Notes: a model not told the origin generated them from the sequence alone. A DNA stretch of 64,000 bases from Terribium retamae (GCF_022347545.1 NZ_JAKREW010000003.1:186001-250000), one strand, 5' to 3'. Positions 19,594-29,259 are shown, numbered from the stretch's first letter. Translations and numbers: made by a program.

Positions 19594-20832
19594 CTAGCTT
19601 TCCTGAAGCGCTAATGCCGCCGGGCTGCCCAGCGCGAAGATTTCCTGATCGATGAAGGTCAGCGCGCGCATGGCGCAGCCCTCGCGGATCAGGATCTGTT
19701 CCTTGGGTTCGGTCGCGAAGACGATCGAGTCGGAGTACTGGCCACCGGCAGTCTCGGCAATCGCGCGCCGCAGTGCCGGTTCAATCAGGTCGAAAGCTGT
19801 CGCGCCGATCCCAACGAACGTCACCGGCGCAGGGTCGATGACGGAAAAGAGCGAACCGAGACTGTAGCCGAGGGCCGAGCCGGCCTGCTCATAGGCATCG
19901 CGTTCGGGACCAGCGCCGGCCCGGGCCTTGCCGGCCAAGGACAGCATCTCGTCATCCGGAATATCGGCAGCGGGTTCGGTATTTTCATCCAGCCCATGTG
20001 CGTTACGCCAGATCGCGTAATTGCCGGCATAGGCTTCGACGCAGCCGTGGCGGCCGCAGCGGCATCGCGCGCCTTTCGGTTTGTGAATCATGTGACCGAA
20101 TTCACCGCCGGACGATTGTGTTCCTATGAACAACTCGCCGTTGAGCACGATGCCCATGCCGATACCGTGCGAGAGCAGTACCGCGATGAAGTCGTCGCGA
20201 TAACGGTCCGTGCCGCGCCAGCGCAAAGCTACGGCCATCATGTTGCAGTCGTTCTCGACGATGACCGGAATGCCGAAGGCTTTTTCCAGGATATCCGCAA
20301 AAGGGATGTCGCCGTGCGGGGTGATCGGGGTCCACAGCATGGTGCGTGCTTGGGAATCGGCCGTGCCTTGAACAGCAAAGGCAATGCGCAGCACGCGGTG
20401 CTCGGCCAGACTTCGGTCGTCGAGCCGTCGCCGGACCATGTCCACGCATTCCCTGATCAGCGCCTCCCGCGGCAAGGACAGCGTGTCGAGCCGGCGCGTT
20501 TCTTCGGCCAGGATGTTGCCAGCGTAATCGATGGCGGCAGCCGTCAAAAGATTCAGTGAGAGAACGACGGTCAGTACGGCTGCGGCACCTGGATCGAGCT
20601 GCAATCCCACTTGCGGTCGCCCACGTTTCGACGCCGTCGGTTCACTGCGGCCCTCGCGCAGGATGCCCTCTGCGATAAGATCGGAGGATATGGCAGAAAT
20701 GGTTGAGTGGCTGAGGCCGGTTATAGCAGTGATTTCCGTGCGTGAGGGCTCCTGCCCGGAACGGCGCACGGCGGAGATCACCATCGCACGGTTCCTGCGG
20801 CGCAAATCGTCGTGACGGATCCCGACAGTCAT
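19594..20832 (-). CDS. xylR: ROK-family transcriptional repressor of the xylose transporter
   Basis: The 412-aa product starts at ATG 20832 (complement); an earlier ATG at 20868 also exists. The N-terminal wHTH (ITGLSHSTISAISSDLI, then ILREGRSEPTASKRGRPQV) precedes a ROK sugar-kinase-like domain. The zinc motif CRCGRHGCVEAYAG, the GGEFGHMI segment and VENDCNMMAVAL are intact. It is divergent from xylFHG with paired palindromes between, so it should repress the transporter until xylose or a similar sugar binds. The symbol xylR rests on this context; a different sugar ligand is possible. Confidence 0.85.
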   Translation of the reverse strand: MTVGIRHDDLRRRNRAMVISAVRRSGQEPSRTEITAITGLSHSTISAISSDLIAEGILREGRSEPTASKRGRPQVGLQLDPGAAAVLTVVLSLNLLTAAAIDYAGNILAEETRRLDTLSLPREALIRECVDMVRRRLDDRSLAEHRVLRIAFAVQGTADSQARTMLWTPITPHGDIPFADILEKAFGIPVIVENDCNMMAVALRWRGTDRYRDDFIAVLLSHGIGMGIVLNGELFIGTQSSGGEFGHMIHKPKGARCRCGRHGCVEAYAGNYAIWRNAHGLDENTEPAADIPDDEMLSLAGKARAGAGPERDAYEQAGSALGYSLGSLFSVIDPAPVTFVGIGATAFDLIEPALRRAIAETAGGQYSDSIVFATEPKEQILIREGCAMRALTFIDQEIFALGSPAALALQES

Positions 20833-21023
20833 GTCCTTGCCGTTCCTCCCCGCCGGCCACATGGACACTGTGACCGTTGCGCTGGGTCACCGATGGCGTC
20901 CCAGAAGCGCTATTCGTGCATAGGTCGATGTTCGAGTGAAAGCAAAATGCGTTTCACTCCCACCGCCATGACGGCGCTTTCCTCCACAGATAGTGGCAGA
21001 ACGTGCCATCTTCGTCATCATTA

Positions 21024-21116
21024 TTTCGCGCTTCGAAAAAAATAAACTGCATCTTTCGAATCCCGTTGACAGAAGCGCGCGCCTGCGCGATTATTTTTTT
21101 TGAAGCTCGAAAAAAA
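21024..21116 (+). promoter_or_regulatory. xylF promoter with two ROK-repressor-type operators
   Basis: TTGACA (21066-21071) and GATTAT (21089-21094) are spaced 17 bp, a plausible -35/-10 pair. Operator 1 is TTTCG-N5-CGAAA (21024-21038), upstream of the -35. Operator 2 has arms TTTTTTTTGA and TCGAAAAAAA around AGC (21094-21116) and covers the -10. The outer arms of the two (21030-21045 and 21091-21106) form a 16-bp inverted repeat with one mismatch. The long A and T tracts fit ROK sites. The xylF ATG follows at 21171. Confidence 0.7.
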
Positions 21117-21170
21117 GCTTCTCCAATGGCCAACGCACACAAGCGCGCCTTTGGGCGCGGGGAGGAAAAA

Positions 21171-22211
21171 ATGAAGAGATTCACGTCCGCCGTCCTGGCG
21201 GGTGCTGCCATGACGCTTGCGCTCTCTGCTGTTGCCGAAGCGAAAGACAAAGTCATCGGCGTGTCCTGGTCCAATTTCCAGGAAGAGCGCTGGAAGACCG
21301 ACGAAGCCGCGATGAAGAAGGCGATCGAGGCAGCCGGCGACAAATACATCTCCGCAGACGCGCAGTCCAACCCCGGCAAGCAACTCACCGACGTTGAAAG
21401 CTTGATCTCGCAGGGCGCCAATGCGCTCGTGATCCTCGCGCAGGACACCTCGGCAATCGGCCCGGCTGTGCAGAAGGCCGTGGACGAAGGTATCCCGGTC
21501 ATCGCCTATGACCGTCTCATCGAAAACAAGGACGTCTTTTATCTGACCTTCGACAACAAGGAAGTCGGACGGTTGCAGGCAAAGGGTGTGTTCGATGCCA
21601 AGCCGGAAGGCAACTACGTCTTCATCAAGGGCTCCAGCACGGATCCTAATGCTGACTTCCTGTTCTCCGGTTCAATGGAAGTACTGAAAGCTGCGATCGA
21701 TGCCGGCAAGATCAAGAATGTCGGTGAGGCCTACACGGATGGCTGGCTGCCGGCGAATGCCCAGAAGAACATGGAGCAGTTCCTGACGGCGAACGACAAC
21801 AAGGTCGATGCCGTCGTGGCCGCCAATGACGGGACCGCCGGCGGCGCCATTGCGGCGTTGGCAGCACAGGGCCTCGCGGGCTCTGTTCCGGTCTCCGGCC
21901 AGGATGGCGACCATGCCGCGCTGAACCGCATCGCGCTCGGCACGCAGACCGTTTCGGTGTTCAAGGACGCCCGCGATCTCGGCAAGAACGCCGCCGAAAT
22001 CGCGGCCCAACTCGCCGAGGGCAAGAAGATGGCTGACATCGCCAACGTTACCGATTTCACCACGCCAGGCGGCAACACTGTCAAGTCCGTGTTCCTGACA
22101 CCGGTGGCGATCACCAAGGACAATCTCAATGTCGTAATCGACGCTGGATGGGTCTCCAAAGATGTCGTCTGCCAGGGCGTGAAGGCTGGCTCCGTGAAGG
22201 CCTGCGACTAA
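21171..22211 (+). CDS. xylF: D-xylose ABC transporter substrate-binding protein
   Basis: This 346-aa periplasmic protein has a signal peptide ([22 protein letters not shown]) and the XylF-type binding fold: [35 protein letters not shown], the hinge VIAYDRLI typical of XylF, and [16 protein letters not shown] 21171 follows GGAGGAAAAA, a strong ribosome-binding site. The frame runs back to 21003 through the operator region and is not coding there. It heads xylFHG and is followed by an intercistronic hairpin. Related sugars are possible. Confidence 0.9.
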   Translation: MKRFTSAVLAGAAMTLALSAVAEAKDKVIGVSWSNFQEERWKTDEAAMKKAIEAAGDKYISADAQSNPGKQLTDVESLISQGANALVILAQDTSAIGPAVQKAVDEGIPVIAYDRLIENKDVFYLTFDNKEVGRLQAKGVFDAKPEGNYVFIKGSSTDPNADFLFSGSMEVLKAAIDAGKIKNVGEAYTDGWLPANAQKNMEQFLTANDNKVDAVVAANDGTAGGAIAALAAQGLAGSVPVSGQDGDHAALNRIALGTQTVSVFKDARDLGKNAAEIAAQLAEGKKMADIANVTDFTTPGGNTVKSVFLTPVAITKDNLNVVIDAGWVSKDVVCQGVKAGSVKACD

Positions 22212-22233
22212 ACGCATCTGCGGCAATGGATGA

Positions 22234-22261
22234 GACCACGGCGTGAGAGCCGTGGTCTTTT
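22234..22261 (+). terminator. Intercistronic hairpin with T run after xylF
   Basis: GACCACGGC (22234-22242) pairs perfectly with GCCGTGGTC (22249-22257) around GTGAGA and is followed by TTTT. It lies between xylF and xylH, the third such hairpin after a binding-protein gene in this window. Confidence 0.75.
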
Positions 22262-22349
22262 GTAACGGCTCCTTGCCCGGGAGCTGACAAATCCCTGTAA
22301 AGTGGCATGCCATGACCGCCAACGCGGCACATGCCTTGGGAGGAATATC

Positions 22350-23666
22350 ATGACTGATACGACCTCAAACGCGCCGGTCGATCGCGCCCGCGCAGCCGAA
22401 CTCAGTGCCATCGGGCGCTTTCTCAAGGCGACGGAGCTTGATACCCGCATGCTTGGGATGGTCGCGGCTTTGCTGATCATCTGGCTCGGTTTGCATTTCC
22501 TTTCAGGCGGCTTGTTCCTGACACCGCGCAACCTGTGGAACCTGTCGGTGCAGACTTCGTCCGTTGCCATCATGGCAACCGGCATGGTTCTGGTCATCGT
22601 CATGCGCAACATCGACCTGTCGGTCGGTTCGGTCGAAGGCGTGGTCGGCATGGTCATGGGCGTGGCCCAGGCCGAGTTCCTGATCCGGGTCGTTGGAATG
22701 CAACTCGGCAATCCCTGGCTTTGGGTGATTGCACTCATCACCGGCATCGTGGTCGGCTTGGCAATCGGCGCGTTGCAAGGCTTCATCATCGCCTATCTGG
22801 ATGTGCCGGCCTTCATCGTCACATTGGGTGGCTTGCTGGTCTGGCGCGGCGTTGCCTGGTGGATCACCAGTGGCCGCACCGTGGCGCCGATGGATGCCAC
22901 CTTCCAGCTCATGGGCGGCGGTCCGGCGGGCTCGATCGGGTCAAGCTGGAGCTGGATTCTCGGCATTGCCGCTTGTGCCGGCGTGGTTGCCTTGCTGCTC
23001 AACGGCCGGGTACAGCGCAAGCGTTTCAAGTTCCCGTTGCGCCCGGTATGGGCCGAGTTCTTTCTGGGTACCATCGCCTGCGTCGTCATACTCGGCGCGG
23101 TGAAGATAGCCAATTCCTATCCGTGGCCGGCCGGTGTCGTGAACAAATATGCCGCCGCCAACAACATCTCGGTTCCCGAAGGCGGGCTTTTCATCGCACA
23201 TGGCATCGCCATTCCGGTGCTCATGGCCATCGCTGTTGGATTGGTGATGACCTTCATCACCAATCGCACGCGCTTCGGCCGCTATGTCTTCGCCATCGGC
23301 GGTAATCCGGAAGCGGCCAACCTCGCGGGTATTAACACCCGCTGGATCACCATGAAGGTGTTCATGATCATGGGCGTGTTGGCCGCGATCGCCGCCGCCA
23401 TTTCGTCGGCCCGCCTGAACGCCTCGACCAATTCGCTCGGCACGCTGGACGAGTTGCTGGTTATCGCGGCGGCGGTCATCGGCGGAACTTCGCTCGCCGG
23501 CGGTTCCGGCACGATCATCGGCGCAATGCTTGGCGCATTGCTGATGCAATCGCTGCAATCGGGCATGGTTTTGCTCGGCCTCGATACGCCGCTGCAGAAC
23601 ATCGTCGTGGGGCTGGTGCTGGTTGTCGCCGTCTGGCTCGACACCATGTACCGCAAGCGCGTCTAG
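22350..23666 (+). CDS. xylH: Xylose ABC transporter permease XylH
   Basis: This 438-aa permease of the RbsC/XylH (CUT2) class has about ten or eleven membrane segments. The key motif [11 protein letters not shown] and the GGLLVWRG region are followed by an extra hydrophobic domain (about residues 215-260), then the conserved [17 protein letters not shown] and the C-terminal [17 protein letters not shown]. The length and central insert are typical of XylH rather than RbsC. ATG 22350 follows GGGAGGAA. It lies 14 bp before the ATPase gene. Confidence 0.92.
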   Translation: MTDTTSNAPVDRARAAELSAIGRFLKATELDTRMLGMVAALLIIWLGLHFLSGGLFLTPRNLWNLSVQTSSVAIMATGMVLVIVMRNIDLSVGSVEGVVGMVMGVAQAEFLIRVVGMQLGNPWLWVIALITGIVVGLAIGALQGFIIAYLDVPAFIVTLGGLLVWRGVAWWITSGRTVAPMDATFQLMGGGPAGSIGSSWSWILGIAACAGVVALLLNGRVQRKRFKFPLRPVWAEFFLGTIACVVILGAVKIANSYPWPAGVVNKYAAANNISVPEGGLFIAHGIAIPVLMAIAVGLVMTFITNRTRFGRYVFAIGGNPEAANLAGINTRWITMKVFMIMGVLAAIAAAISSARLNASTNSLGTLDELLVIAAAVIGGTSLAGGSGTIIGAMLGALLMQSLQSGMVLLGLDTPLQNIVVGLVLVVAVWLDTMYRKRV

Positions 23667-23680
23667 AAAGGGCCAGAACC

Positions 23681-24469
23681 ATGGAACAGACCCAAACCCC
23701 GCTCGTCGAAATGAGGAATATCTCCATCGCGTTCGGCGGCATTCGCGCCGTGGACGGTGCCAGTTGCGATCTCTACCCCGGTGAAGTCGTCGCACTGCTT
23801 GGCCACAACGGCGCCGGCAAATCGACCTTCATCAAGATCCTGTCCGGCGCCTACAAGCGCGATTCCGGCCAGATCTTCATCAATGGCGAAGAGGCAGCAA
23901 TTTCCAATCCACGCGATGCCAAGAAATACGGCATCGAGACGATTTACCAGACGCTCGCCCTGGCCGACAATGTTGACGCCGCCGCCAATCTTTTCCTCGG
24001 CCGGGAAGTCATGACCAAATACGGCACGCTCGACGATGCCGCCATGGAAGCCGAGGCGCGCAAGGTGATGGGTCGCCTCAATCCCCGCTTCCAACGGTTC
24101 AAGGAGCCAGTCGTCAAACTCTCCGGCGGCCAGCGGCAATCGGTAGCGATCGCGCGCGCTATCCTGTTCAACGCGCGCATTCTAATCATGGATGAACCGA
24201 CAGCAGCCCTCGGCCCCCAGGAAACGGCTCAGGTGGGTGAACTGGTGAAGCAGCTCAAGACTGACGGGCTCGGCATTTTCCTGATCAGCCACGACATTCA
24301 TGACGTGTTCGACCTCGCCGACCGTGTCTGCGTGATGAAGAACGGCCAGGTCGTGGGTACTGCGCGGACGCAGGATGTCACGAAGGACGAAGTGCTCGGA
24401 ATGATCATCCTGGGCAAATGCCCGCCCGGTGCCATTCCAGGGCCAGGTGCACTCAAAGAGGCCGCGTAG
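23681..24469 (+). CDS. xylG: Xylose-type ABC transporter ATP-binding protein, single-domain
   Basis: This 262-aa ATPase carries a single nucleotide-binding domain, unlike the roughly 500-aa tandem XylG/RbsA of enterobacteria. Walker A is GHNGAGKST, signature [14 protein letters not shown], Walker [14 protein letters not shown], and the switch histidine is in [31 protein letters not shown] is typical of the rhizobial FrcA/XylG class. A homodimer would supply both sites. It is the last gene of xylFHG. A hairpin (24547-24568) follows before the next gene. Confidence 0.85.
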   Translation: MEQTQTPLVEMRNISIAFGGIRAVDGASCDLYPGEVVALLGHNGAGKSTFIKILSGAYKRDSGQIFINGEEAAISNPRDAKKYGIETIYQTLALADNVDAAANLFLGREVMTKYGTLDDAAMEAEARKVMGRLNPRFQRFKEPVVKLSGGQRQSVAIARAILFNARILIMDEPTAALGPQETAQVGELVKQLKTDGLGIFLISHDIHDVFDLADRVCVMKNGQVVGTARTQDVTKDEVLGMIILGKCPPGAIPGPGALKEAA

Positions 24470-24594
24470 CACCATTTGTCAGCAATGCCGGCTTGAGGAC
24501 TTGTCGCTACCAGGCTAACAAAGCATACCGCTTTCGGTTTGTTTTTCCGTGGTCTAAAAGGGCCACGGGGGCTCCTGCGGGCTAGCGGCTGATT

Positions 24595-26220
24595 TTGAAA
24601 AAGTTTTTCCCGACGATCGCTTTCGTTGCCGTCGCCTTGGCCAGCCTTGTGTTGGCCGGCTTCGCCTATTTTGCCTCGCGCGATGCGGCCCGAATCAAGT
24701 TCGAAGCAGCGGCCGACGACGCCGTCAGCCGCATGGAAAGCAGACTTGACCTGCACATGTCGCTGCTGCGGGCGACCGAGGCATTCTTCAGCGCCCAGTC
24801 GGGTGAAGTTTCGCGCGCCGAATTCGAAAGGTTCTACAAGACCCTGGACGTCGACGGGAATCTCGCGGGCCTGCTTGGCCTGGGTTATCTCAAACTGGTC
24901 AGGCCAGGCGAGGAGGGCGCCGCTGAACAGGAAATACAACGTAACTATGGTCTTAGCCGAACCATTCTGCCGACCGCCGGTGTCCCCTGGCAGGCACCTG
25001 TAATGTTGCTCGAGCCGGCAGATAAGGAAGGCATGCGCTACCTTGGCTTCGACGTCGCAGCCGATCCTGCCTCGCGAGCGGCCATGGAGCAGACGATCGC
25101 CGACAACAAGCTGCATAGCAGCGGCCGGCGCATGCTCGATCCTTTGTCCAGCTGGAAGGATCAGTCCGAATCGATGGTCACCGGGTTCGTGATCTTCGCC
25201 AGGCTCGGTTCGGGAGACGCGGCGCAGAATGAGGATCCGGTAAAGGACACCAAAGGGTTTCTCTATGCGATTTTTCGCGCGCGAGACCTGTTCGATGTGA
25301 TCCTCGGCAAGGCTCCGCAACTGCCCGTCAACATCGAGGCTTATGACCAGTCGATCGATCCGAACAACCTCTTGTTCCGGTCGGATGCACCGCCGGTGCA
25401 CGGTTACGGTCTGAAGACCGTTCGTATGATCGAGGTTGCCGGCAGGCCGTGGGCCATCGTGCTGCGGCCGACTGCCGCCTTTACCGAGCCTTCTTCGCCG
25501 TTCGTACCGGTCGTGCTTGGCTTGTTCGGATTGCTGCTTGCAGGAACGATCGCAATGATCGCACGCTACCAGGAGCGGGCGTTCGATGCCGCCTCCCAAC
25601 TGCACGAAACGACCGAGAAAAGCCTGCTGGAGAAGGATTTGATGCTCCAGGAGATGCGGCATCGGATCAAGAATTCTATCGCCCGTGTTCTGGCGATTTC
25701 CCGTCAGACGGCGGCCCATTCGGCAGACCTCAAGGAATTCACGAATTCCTTTTCGGCGAGACTTCAATCGATGGCTGCCTCGCAGGACATGCTGACACGT
25801 TCTCGGCGTCAACAGGCCGATCTCGGGGACTTGCTGCGCGTCGAACTCAGCCAGGTCTTCGGCAAGGAATTGCCCGATGGCTTGCTTTCCGGCCCGCAGA
25901 TCATGCTCGACGAAACCATGACTCAGGCGCTTGGACTTACCTTCCATGAACTCGCCACCAACGCTTTGAAGTACGGCGAAGCCGGCAATTCTGTCGGTGC
26001 ACTGAAGGTGGATTGGTCAGTCGAAGGCAAGGGGCGCGAGCGGACGTTGGCGTTCAACTGGACAGAGACCGGCAAGACGAAGCTGGAAGCCCCGACCAAG
26101 ACAGGCTTCGGCACGCGGCTGATCGACATGAACATTACACGCGAGCTGCGTGGCACGATCGATCGTGAGTTCCGCGATGATGGACTGCGGGTGAGGATAC
26201 GGCTTCCTTATCCTAACTGA
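24595..26220 (+). CDS. CHASE-domain HWE/HisKA_2-type membrane histidine kinase
   Basis: This 541-aa kinase starts with TTG at 24595; no in-frame ATG gives the N-terminal anchor. A membrane segment ([19 protein letters not shown]) is followed by an extracytoplasmic CHASE domain (residues about 40-270, with [19 protein letters not shown]), a second membrane segment ([22 protein letters not shown]) and a short coiled linker. The HWE/HisKA_2 core has phosphoacceptor His356 in MRHRIKNS and the N box [14 protein letters not shown] kinases often feed general stress signalling. There is no adjacent response regulator. It follows xylG by 126 bp, behind an A/T-rich region. Confidence 0.85.
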   Translation: MKKFFPTIAFVAVALASLVLAGFAYFASRDAARIKFEAAADDAVSRMESRLDLHMSLLRATEAFFSAQSGEVSRAEFERFYKTLDVDGNLAGLLGLGYLKLVRPGEEGAAEQEIQRNYGLSRTILPTAGVPWQAPVMLLEPADKEGMRYLGFDVAADPASRAAMEQTIADNKLHSSGRRMLDPLSSWKDQSESMVTGFVIFARLGSGDAAQNEDPVKDTKGFLYAIFRARDLFDVILGKAPQLPVNIEAYDQSIDPNNLLFRSDAPPVHGYGLKTVRMIEVAGRPWAIVLRPTAAFTEPSSPFVPVVLGLFGLLLAGTIAMIARYQERAFDAASQLHETTEKSLLEKDLMLQEMRHRIKNSIARVLAISRQTAAHSADLKEFTNSFSARLQSMAASQDMLTRSRRQQADLGDLLRVELSQVFGKELPDGLLSGPQIMLDETMTQALGLTFHELATNALKYGEAGNSVGALKVDWSVEGKGRERTLAFNWTETGKTKLEAPTKTGFGTRLIDMNITRELRGTIDREFRDDGLRVRIRLPYPN

Positions 26221-26242
26221 AGGCTGCCGCCGGGTGAACGAA

Positions 26243-26268
26243 AAAGAGGCCGGCTAGCCGGCCTCTTT
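26243..26268. terminator. Perfect 26-bp palindrome between convergent genes
   Basis: AAAGAGGCCGGCT (26243-26255) is followed immediately by AGCCGGCCTCTTT (26256-26268). The palindrome is perfect and symmetric, with A and T tails on both strands, so it is a good bidirectional terminator for the CHASE kinase (plus) and the small lipoprotein (minus). Confidence 0.8.
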
Positions 26269-26341
26269 CCGCAGATTTGAAGAGTTGGAGCGTCCTTTGC
26301 GCATCCCAAACGGGTGTGCGGCCGCTCCAGCGCTGCCCTGA

Positions 26342-26590
26342 TCAGTTGCAGCGACGGGTGTAGATGCGGCCGGTGTCCGGATCGCGATACTGGCAGTAGC
26401 CATTGCGCAGGTTGCGAACCAGCAGGCCGCCACCAGCGCCGACGGCCGCTCCGATGGCTGCGCCCTTCCAGCCGCCCGCCACGCCGCCGATCAATGCTCC
26501 GGCAGCGGTACCGACGGAAACGTCCTGTTCCGTGGTGGTGCAAGCACTGAGGGCGAGCACACCCGCCAGAGCCAAAATAGTCTTACGCAT
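26342..26590 (-). CDS. Small glycine-zipper lipoprotein
   Basis: This 82-aa product starts at ATG 26590 (complement) behind GAGAGGAG. The signal peptide RKTILALAGVLALSAC ends in a lipobox (LSAC) with a TTTEQD mature N-terminus. A glycine-zipper segment follows (GTAAGALIGGVAGGWKGAAIGAAVGAGGGLLV), then a C-terminal YCQYRDPDTGRIYTRRC with two cysteines. Such proteins are predicted outer-membrane lipoproteins of the SlyB/YmgG class. Their function is not established. Confidence 0.85.
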   Translation of the reverse strand: MRKTILALAGVLALSACTTTEQDVSVGTAAGALIGGVAGGWKGAAIGAAVGAGGGLLVRNLRNGYCQYRDPDTGRIYTRRCN

Positions 26591-26753
26591 CAATTTACTC
26601 CTCTCGCTTGAAGTCCCTCGCATTACAGCGCGGCGTCCACTTCCAAGCGGTTCTTTAGCATGGCTGGAGGGATTTTGTCTGCCCCCTCAATTGCTTGGCT
26701 CGCAAGGTGGTCTTTTTCGGGGCAGGCGACACGCGACGTGTCACGACACCGGG

Positions 26754-26966
26754 CTATCTCACCAGGAAAATCAGAGCCACGATCATCGCCATTGCGCAGG
26801 CGATCACAAGCAAGACGGGTGCGGGCTTGAGATTTCGGGGTTTTATTTCCGGAGCCGCGGGCTCTTCGAAATTTCCCAGCGCCAGCCGCGCCGCTCGCTC
26901 CAAGCCGTGCATATCGCCGGTCGCCACGATATCCCCTCTCCAAGCCTTGCGTTGGCTTCTATCCAT
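26754..26966 (-). CDS. Short protein with C-terminal membrane anchor
   Basis: This 70-aa frame has a hydrophilic, arginine-rich N-terminus (DRSQRKAWRGDIV), a HGLERAARLALGNFEEPAAPE segment and a C-terminal hydrophobic tail (PVLLVIACAMAMIVALIFLVR), consistent with a tail-anchored protein. It lies 57 bp after the stop of the PAS-HWE kinase on the same strand, and could be cotranscribed with it. No family is recognised; the support is only composition and position. Confidence 0.4.
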   Translation of the reverse strand: MDRSQRKAWRGDIVATGDMHGLERAARLALGNFEEPAAPEIKPRNLKPAPVLLVIACAMAMIVALIFLVR

Positions 26967-27022
26967 ACGCCGGCAAAGTATCGGAAATCATGGTGAATAG
27001 CGGGTTAAGGCTTGTTGCGCGG

Positions 27023-28069
27023 TCAGTCGGCAGCGAAATTGCCCGCCGGGACCACGAGGTGGTACTCAACCCGGTCGTCGGCAATCTCGAAGGTCGCCAT
27101 GCCGTCGAGAGCTGCGGGAACCACGCGTTCCAATGCCACGGAGCCGAAACGCTTCTGATCGATCGGATTGCTGCAAGACGGGAAGCGTTCGCTCCAGCGC
27201 AGCCACAGGGCTGGCGGGTTCGCGTCAAGATCAGCGAGTCCGGCGGTAACATCGACAATGCCATCCGACTGCGAGAGAGCGCCGTAGCTCATCGAATTGA
27301 CAACGAGTTCATGTACGGCAAGGCCGATATGGAGCGCAGCGTTGGGGTTGAGAAACGGATCCACCCCTTCGAAACGCAGGCTTCGAGCCGGTTCGGCGCC
27401 ATAGCGCTCCATCTGACCCTCGATCAGTTCACGAAGACGGGCGCCGCGCCAGTTGGAGGATGTCACCAGGTCCTGAGAAGAAGAGAGAGACTGGAGACGC
27501 CCTCTAAAACGGGTCAGGAAATCACCGATGTCGCTCGAATAGCGGCCGGTCTGGCTGGCGATGCCCTGGATGATGGCGAGAAGATTCTTGGAGCGATGGC
27601 TGACCTCGCGCAGCAGCGTCTTAAGCGTCTGCTCGCGGCGTTTCTGTTCCGTAACTTCGACCCAGGTCGAGACCACGCCTTGGACAACGCCTGCATCATC
27701 CAGATCGGCGTCGATCCATATATCGAACCAGCGTACACCGTCTTCGTGCGGCATACTCACCTCGATGCGTCCGGAATCTCCTGTCTCCAGCACGTCGCGC
27801 TGGGCAGCTTCTATCCGTTCCAATTGCGCTGGAGGGAGACCCCCGCCTTTCTTTTTCGGAACCAGGGGAGCGAGAATGTTCCGCGTCCAAACCTTGGTCA
27901 GCGACAGATCGTGGTAAGCGACATAAATCCCGGTGTGCCTCAATGCTATGTTGAAGGCGCGCCTGATCTGGGCGTCGCAACCCGGAGGCAGATCATCCTG
28001 TTCGACGCGCCGGCCCGTGGTCGCCTCGGCAAGCGCTGTCTGGATGTTCTCGTTCGCCGGCAGGCTCAT
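27023..28069 (-). CDS. PAS-HWE/HisKA_2 histidine kinase next to phyR
   Basis: This 348-aa soluble kinase starts at ATG 28069; the open frame extends to 28135, but that part overlaps the DUF1328 gene. A PAS fold spans about residues 35-145 (TGIYVAYHDLSLTKVW, DGVRWFDIWIDADL). The HWE-type dimerisation helix with His158 in LLREVSHRSKNLLAIIQGIA follows, and the N box is VHELVVNSMSYGAL. It lies 40 bp after the DUF1328 gene and close to phyR. Proteins like this phosphorylate PhyR in related alphaproteobacteria, so it is the natural PhyR kinase candidate here, although it is cytoplasmic. Confidence 0.85.
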   Translation of the reverse strand: MSLPANENIQTALAEATTGRRVEQDDLPPGCDAQIRRAFNIALRHTGIYVAYHDLSLTKVWTRNILAPLVPKKKGGGLPPAQLERIEAAQRDVLETGDSGRIEVSMPHEDGVRWFDIWIDADLDDAGVVQGVVSTWVEVTEQKRREQTLKTLLREVSHRSKNLLAIIQGIASQTGRYSSDIGDFLTRFRGRLQSLSSSQDLVTSSNWRGARLRELIEGQMERYGAEPARSLRFEGVDPFLNPNAALHIGLAVHELVVNSMSYGALSQSDGIVDVTAGLADLDANPPALWLRWSERFPSCSNPIDQKRFGSVALERVVPAALDGMATFEIADDRVEYHLVVPAGNFAAD

Positions 28070-28109
28070 CTGGCGCTCTGCACTTCCATGATTTCGGATG
28101 CGCCTTGGC

Positions 28110-28274
28110 TCACGCTCGCTTGAATATGCCGGCAAGCAGCGAGATGACGAGGAAGGCCAGGAAAATGAAGAACAGGATCTTGGCCAGACCCGCGGACGCC
28201 CCCGCTATGCCGCCGAATCCGAGTGCGCCGGCCACGATCGCCACGACCAGAAAAACCAGCGCCCAGTACAGCAT
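28110..28274 (-). CDS. DUF1328 small membrane protein
   Basis: The 54-aa protein reads [20 protein letters not shown] at its start and ends in [14 protein letters not shown]. Two hydrophobic segments around a [12 protein letters not shown] turn give the DUF1328/YtjA pattern. It is too short for most ORF cut-offs. An EcfG-type promoter lies upstream at 28303-28328. It is followed 40 bp later by the PAS-HWE kinase, so the kinase may be transcribed from the same promoter. Function is unknown; such genes recur in stress regulons. Confidence 0.9.
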   Translation of the reverse strand: MLYWALVFLVVAIVAGALGFGGIAGASAGLAKILFFIFLAFLVISLLAGIFKRA

Positions 28275-28302
28275 GAACCGACTCCTTCGATTGATGCGAC
28301 AG

Positions 28303-28328
28303 AACGTGCTGTCGCCTATGTTTGTTCC
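28303..28328 (-). promoter_or_regulatory. EcfG-type promoter for DUF1328 gene
   Basis: On the minus strand GGAAC (28328-28324) is followed by a 17-bp spacer and CGTT (28306-28303), matching the GGAAC-N16/17-cGTT consensus of EcfG sigma factors. It ends 29 bp before the DUF1328 start. Confidence 0.75.
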
Positions 28329-28364
28329 GCTCTGCTGCGAAAAACACGATCGAAGCCGTCTTCG

Positions 28365-29156
28365 TCAAGCCGCGGCCTTGGCCTGGCGATCAAAGAACAG
28401 CGCCTGGCTGATCAATGCCTTGACCATGTCGGGGTTGAATGGCTTGGTAACGAGGAAAGTCGGTTCCGGCCGTTCGCCCGTGAGCAAACGCTCAGGAAAC
28501 GCCGTGATGAAGATCACCGGCACGGAAGCGGCCCGAAGAATGTCGTTGACGGCATCGATGCCGGAGCTGCCATCAGCCAGTTGGATATCGGCCAGCACCA
28601 TCTTTGGCCGGGCTTTTGCAAAGAGTGCCACCGCTTCAGATTGGGTTCGGGCTATGCCGACCACCCGGTGGCCGAGACTTTCCACCATCTCCTCGATATC
28701 CATGGCGATCAGCGGCTCGTCCTCGATGATGAGGATGTCGGTGGCGACCTGGCGGGAAATCTCATTGCTCGCCTCGACGAGCAGTTGAGCGAAGCGATCT
28801 TCGCCGACATTGAGGATCTCCGCCCCTTCGGCTTCATTGAAGCCCTCGACGGCGACCAACAGGAACGCCTGCCTCGGCAGGGGAGCGAGGGCATCGAGGT
28901 TGGCGGCCGCCCGCTCTTCCCACCCGGTAGGCTCCTCGCCCTTGGGAACACGGATGGCAACGGACGTGAACAACTTCGCGAAGATCTTATAGAGTGCTAT
29001 CCGATCGGACGACCCTTGAAAAATAGAGGTGTCGGCGATGATTGCCTCCAACATGGTCGCAACCATGGCATCTCCGCTATGTTGAGAGCCGGATACCGCA
29101 CGCGCGAAACGGCGTAGATAAGGAAGATGCGGTGCGATAGTGGCGGACAAACCCAT
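28365..29156 (-). CDS. phyR: General stress response anti-anti-sigma regulator PhyR
   Basis: This 263-aa protein has the PhyR layout. A sigma-factor-like domain (about residues 1-140; LPYLRRFARAVSGSQHSGD mimics sigma2, LPRQAFLLVAVEGFNEAEGAEIL mimics sigma4) is fused to a receiver (about 140-262) with IIEDEPLIAMD, phosphoacceptor Asp190 in MVLADIQLADG and the KPF lysine. Phosphorylated PhyR binds NepR and releases EcfG. It is divergent from nepR-ecfG, with facing EcfG-type promoters between them. Confidence 0.95.
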   Translation of the reverse strand: MGLSATIAPHLPYLRRFARAVSGSQHSGDAMVATMLEAIIADTSIFQGSSDRIALYKIFAKLFTSVAIRVPKGEEPTGWEERAAANLDALAPLPRQAFLLVAVEGFNEAEGAEILNVGEDRFAQLLVEASNEISRQVATDILIIEDEPLIAMDIEEMVESLGHRVVGIARTQSEAVALFAKARPKMVLADIQLADGSSGIDAVNDILRAASVPVIFITAFPERLLTGERPEPTFLVTKPFNPDMVKALISQALFFDRQAKAAA

Positions 29157-29226
29157 GATAAACGGCTCCCTCGGATGGCGTCACTGTACGGTAGCGGATA
29201 GAAGTATATGAATACCCGGGACAACG

Positions 29227-29251
29227 AACGCTGCTGCTACGAAAAAGTTCC
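29227..29251 (-). promoter_or_regulatory. EcfG-type promoter for phyR
   Basis: The minus strand reads GGAAC (29251-29247), a 16-bp spacer, and CGTT (29230-29227). This is a consensus EcfG promoter 71 bp upstream of phyR, implying positive feedback. It sits back-to-back with the nepR promoter. Confidence 0.85.
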
Positions 29252-29259
29252 ATCGCGGC

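Noticed and set aside
24298-25947. 549-aa minus-strand ORF
   Set aside because: Antisense to xylG and the CHASE-HWE kinase, both of which have clear motifs; no recognisable domain.
26990-28123. 377-aa plus-strand ORF
   Set aside because: Antisense to the PAS-HWE kinase, whose H and N boxes are intact.
28098-29117. 339-aa plus-strand ORF
   Set aside because: Antisense to phyR and DUF1328, both well supported.
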